Origin: Gymnopilus junonius
Taxonomy: Eukaryota > Basidiomycota > Agaricomycetes > Agaricales > Galerinaceae
DNA length: 11,012 nt
Reading direction: 5' to 3'
Assembly (NCBI GenBank): GCA_015501075.1
Contig: JADNYJ010000867.1
Span: 1 to 11,012, forward strand
The notes below the pieces were generated by a model that was given only the letters and a program-made list of their open reading frames with translations, did no database searches and had not been told where the DNA came from. Of the stretch, positions 9,011 to 11,012 are shown piece after piece. Position 1 is the stretch's first letter; each line of letters opens with the position of its first letter. A program made the position numbers and the translations under genes.

Positions 9011-9998
9011 AACAAGTCACCGCTATGGGCGTACAGCTGTTGGATAATCATGCTAGGCTTTTACGGGCAAGGTTTGTGGTTGAGTTTCTGTCGTCTTGGA
9101 AATGTCTGATATGCATCCGGATCCTAGTGAATAATAGAATACATTGTGAACGTTTTGGAGTGACCATGGTTGTGTCAGTCATGGAGTATAGTAGGTTTTC
9201 TTTTTTTCTTTGAACCATCTTGCAAATACCAACTCATTTGTATACGCAGTGCGCCGACGTACCTACATTGTCCTGCAAATATGTTCCGCCGCGCTATAAT
9301 TATCCATTATTAATTATAGGAACTTTCTCACGGCCGATCCAGCCCACTGTTCTGTTGCCAAACGACAATCGTGGAGAATTCTTTTAGACGCAAATAGCAT
9401 CGCTAATGGACCAGTATGTTGTTGGCAGGACATTTTTTCTATCCCAGGCCTCTCACACGTCGACTGTCAAACTAAGGTATGAGGGTCACTCAAATTCGAA
9501 AAGAAGTATGTTTGGTAAGGAATACTAGGGAGTATTGTCTTATCGTCGCAGCTCGTCGCGTGTTGCTAGCATATGGTATCTCGTTTTTTGAGCTCGTGAC
9601 TGCTCGTCGCACGGAAAAGACTCTGTCAATCCGACGGCTATGTGTCAGCTGTGGACCTCCAGGTCTTCCCCTTAGTGGCACTGCCTGGTGCCTGACCATG
9701 ATGGAAGCAATACCGCTCTTTAGGCAACATTCTCAAGTCCCAGCCCGGCAACCCTGGAAGCATGTTTAGCATTATAACTTTCTAGCAAACATAGTTTCGT
9801 CGATGATCCCCCTTCCTCTTCTCTCTGGTTTTACCTAACTTCAAGACTGTCCGAAGGTTTGACTGCTGCCACAATCACATCGCGGAGCGCTGGGGTTGGA
9901 AGCAGCACGTTAGAAATGGCGACTACCATGGGTTATCAGGACTACTCGTGTCGTGCGTCTCTTGATAAGCTCTAGTTCAACTAGATGTATTAACTTTT
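9011..9998. other. Intergenic region between the F-box and DUF6533 genes
   Basis: The first 200 bp may hold the displaced C-terminal frame of the F-box gene (open to 9213). Beyond that no open frame looks coding, and AT-rich sequence (TTATTAATTATA) lies at about 9308-9319. Toward the right edge, ATG at 9916 opens MATTMGYQDY. This resembles the short N-terminal exon that DUF6533 genes often have, and a 52- or 57-bp intron ending at CAG 10002-10004 would follow. However, neither donor joins the downstream frame in phase. Confidence 0.4.
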
Positions 9999-11012
9999 AT
10001 GCAGTCTCTGCGTTCCGTTTTACTCGTGTGGGATACTTTTGATGCGCTCCCAGATGAAATTTTACTCATGTGGAGGTACTTCGCTATTCTTTCTTTGAAA
10101 GTAGAATTGAAATTGAACCATTCATCCAGAAGTCCAATGAGTCCAAGCAAGCTCGCATATTTGTTTATCCGATATTTTGGGCTTTTATCACTGCTGTGCG
10201 TTGGGCTCCTATTGCAAATGTCGTCGACTTCAACGTAATTTTTGTTTCGCAGTGGTAACTATGTACTCGCGCAGCAATTATTTTCGCATTTTCCTGTAGC
10301 GCGCAGCGCCTGCGCAGGGTGGTATGCCTTGGGGCTGGTGACATTTTGGGCTTTATATGCCTCGTGCGATCTGTTGCTCATGAGCAAAGGTACGCCGCCT
10401 TTTTCTCCTATAGTGTTGCGTTAACAGGTAAACTTAATTTATAGTTTATGAACTTTATGACCAATCATCCAGGGTTGCGGTATTCCTCTTTTCCTTACAC
10501 TTTGTGGAGGCCCTGGTGGTCAGCGTGTGTTCCTGGTATTCCCTTAAAGTCTTAAAGTTTGGAAACTATTGCAACGGGAATAGAATCCCTGATGGTGTCG
10601 TCGTCATCGTGTGAGTGGCCTCCCTTTTTACCGTCGAGTACTTGACGTGTTGACCTTTGATGCTAGAACCGTGATCATATTATCTCAAATTATTCTTTGG
10701 ACTCTAGTTGTGAGGAAGAAGAATATGTGGAAAGGTCCGAATCAAAATACCTGAAAGAATTCTTTCAAGATGAGAGATGGCCATGGTACTTGACCTTGGG
10801 TATGCTCGTAGTCTGGACATCACAAATTACCAAGTCTCACACCGATTAGCTGCGTTACTAGTGCTTATCCCGGCTGGTGTGATGTGCCAGTTTATTTTGC
10901 CTTATCTGTTCTTTTCGTAAGCGGCCACCTTCCTCACCTTGTTTCCCCAGCTGATCTAATAGAACTTCTAGTTGGCCGTCAACCATGCTCTCAGTTGGGG
11001 TACGTTCTCACA
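9999..11012 (+). CDS. DUF6533-type multi-pass membrane protein, 3' end beyond the window
   Basis: Hypothetical seven-helix-like membrane protein common in Agaricomycetes; function unknown. Exons: 9999-10075, 10130-10195, 10253-10389, 10445-10610, 10667-10799, 10850-10916 and 10972-10999, where a GTACGT donor starts the next intron. Introns are 50-57 bp with GT-AG ends. The N-terminal VLLVWDTFDALPDEILLMWR followed by SPSKLAYLFIRYFGLLSLL matches the DUF6533 pattern (hydrophobic-aromatic-D, L-x-x-E, I/M-W, then K-x-x-Y/F-x-x-x-R-Y). Further hydrophobic segments include WYALGLVTFWALYASCDLLL, VAVFLFSLHFVEALVV, TVIILSQIILWTLVV and LAALLVLIPAGVMCQFILPY. The expected VYxLY motif follows helix 3 as VYELYDQSSR. 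About 225 residues are visible. A one-base gap near 10735 (AAAGGTCC) is needed to reach FFQDERWPWYLTL; without it the frame stops at once. The true start may be an exon at 9916 if another base is missing there. Confidence 0.72.

Noticed and set aside
9479..9769. Open frames on both strands between the F-box and DUF6533 genes
   Set aside because: They overlap each other antisense, lack recognisable domains and show no introns of the local type.
10235..10252. GTAATTTTTGTTTCGCAG as a tiny intron in the DUF6533 gene
   Set aside because: Only 18 nt. The upstream donor GTGCGT at 10196 gives a 57-bp intron that keeps the expected protein frame.

Overview
The window looks like nuclear DNA of a filamentous basidiomycete, most likely an Agaricomycete. 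Short GT-AG introns of 50-61 bp break every well-supported gene, one exon is only 23 nt, and the recognisable products (a DHA1-type major facilitator transporter, an F-box-like protein and a DUF6533-type membrane protein) are typical of mushroom genomes. I saw no tRNA, rRNA, CRISPR array or intact transposase.

Layout. 1-645: AT-rich, no supportable gene. 646-1214 (minus): a two-exon gene of unknown function. 1215-1339: a compact divergent promoter with a TATA-like box. 1340-3546 (plus): a ten-exon MFS transporter. 3900-4360 (minus): a two-exon orphan protein of 133 residues, convergent with the transporter. 4361-7730: about 3.4 kb with little coding signal, holding a nested set of inverted repeats, a CGTGAC repeat cluster, a possible minus-strand exon (6744-6992) and a 52-bp imperfect direct repeat. 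7731-9010 (plus): an F-box-like protein. 9011-9998: no clear gene. 9999 to the window end (plus): a multi-exon DUF6533-type membrane protein that continues beyond the window.

The main oddity is a recurring pattern of single-base frame breaks. The transporter needs six one-base corrections, the divergent minus-strand gene two, the F-box gene one and the DUF6533 gene one. Most lie in two-base or longer homopolymers, often a missing G in GG. Splice sites are intact, and I saw no nonsense substitution in the family-conserved parts. This fits base-call or assembly error better than old pseudogene decay, but the sequence alone cannot settle it.

No pathway or gene cluster is evident. The transporter and its divergent neighbour may share control. 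The other genes look like independent accessory genes. I found no convincing undescribed system; the best leads are the two orphan genes, the repeat sets and the indel pattern.
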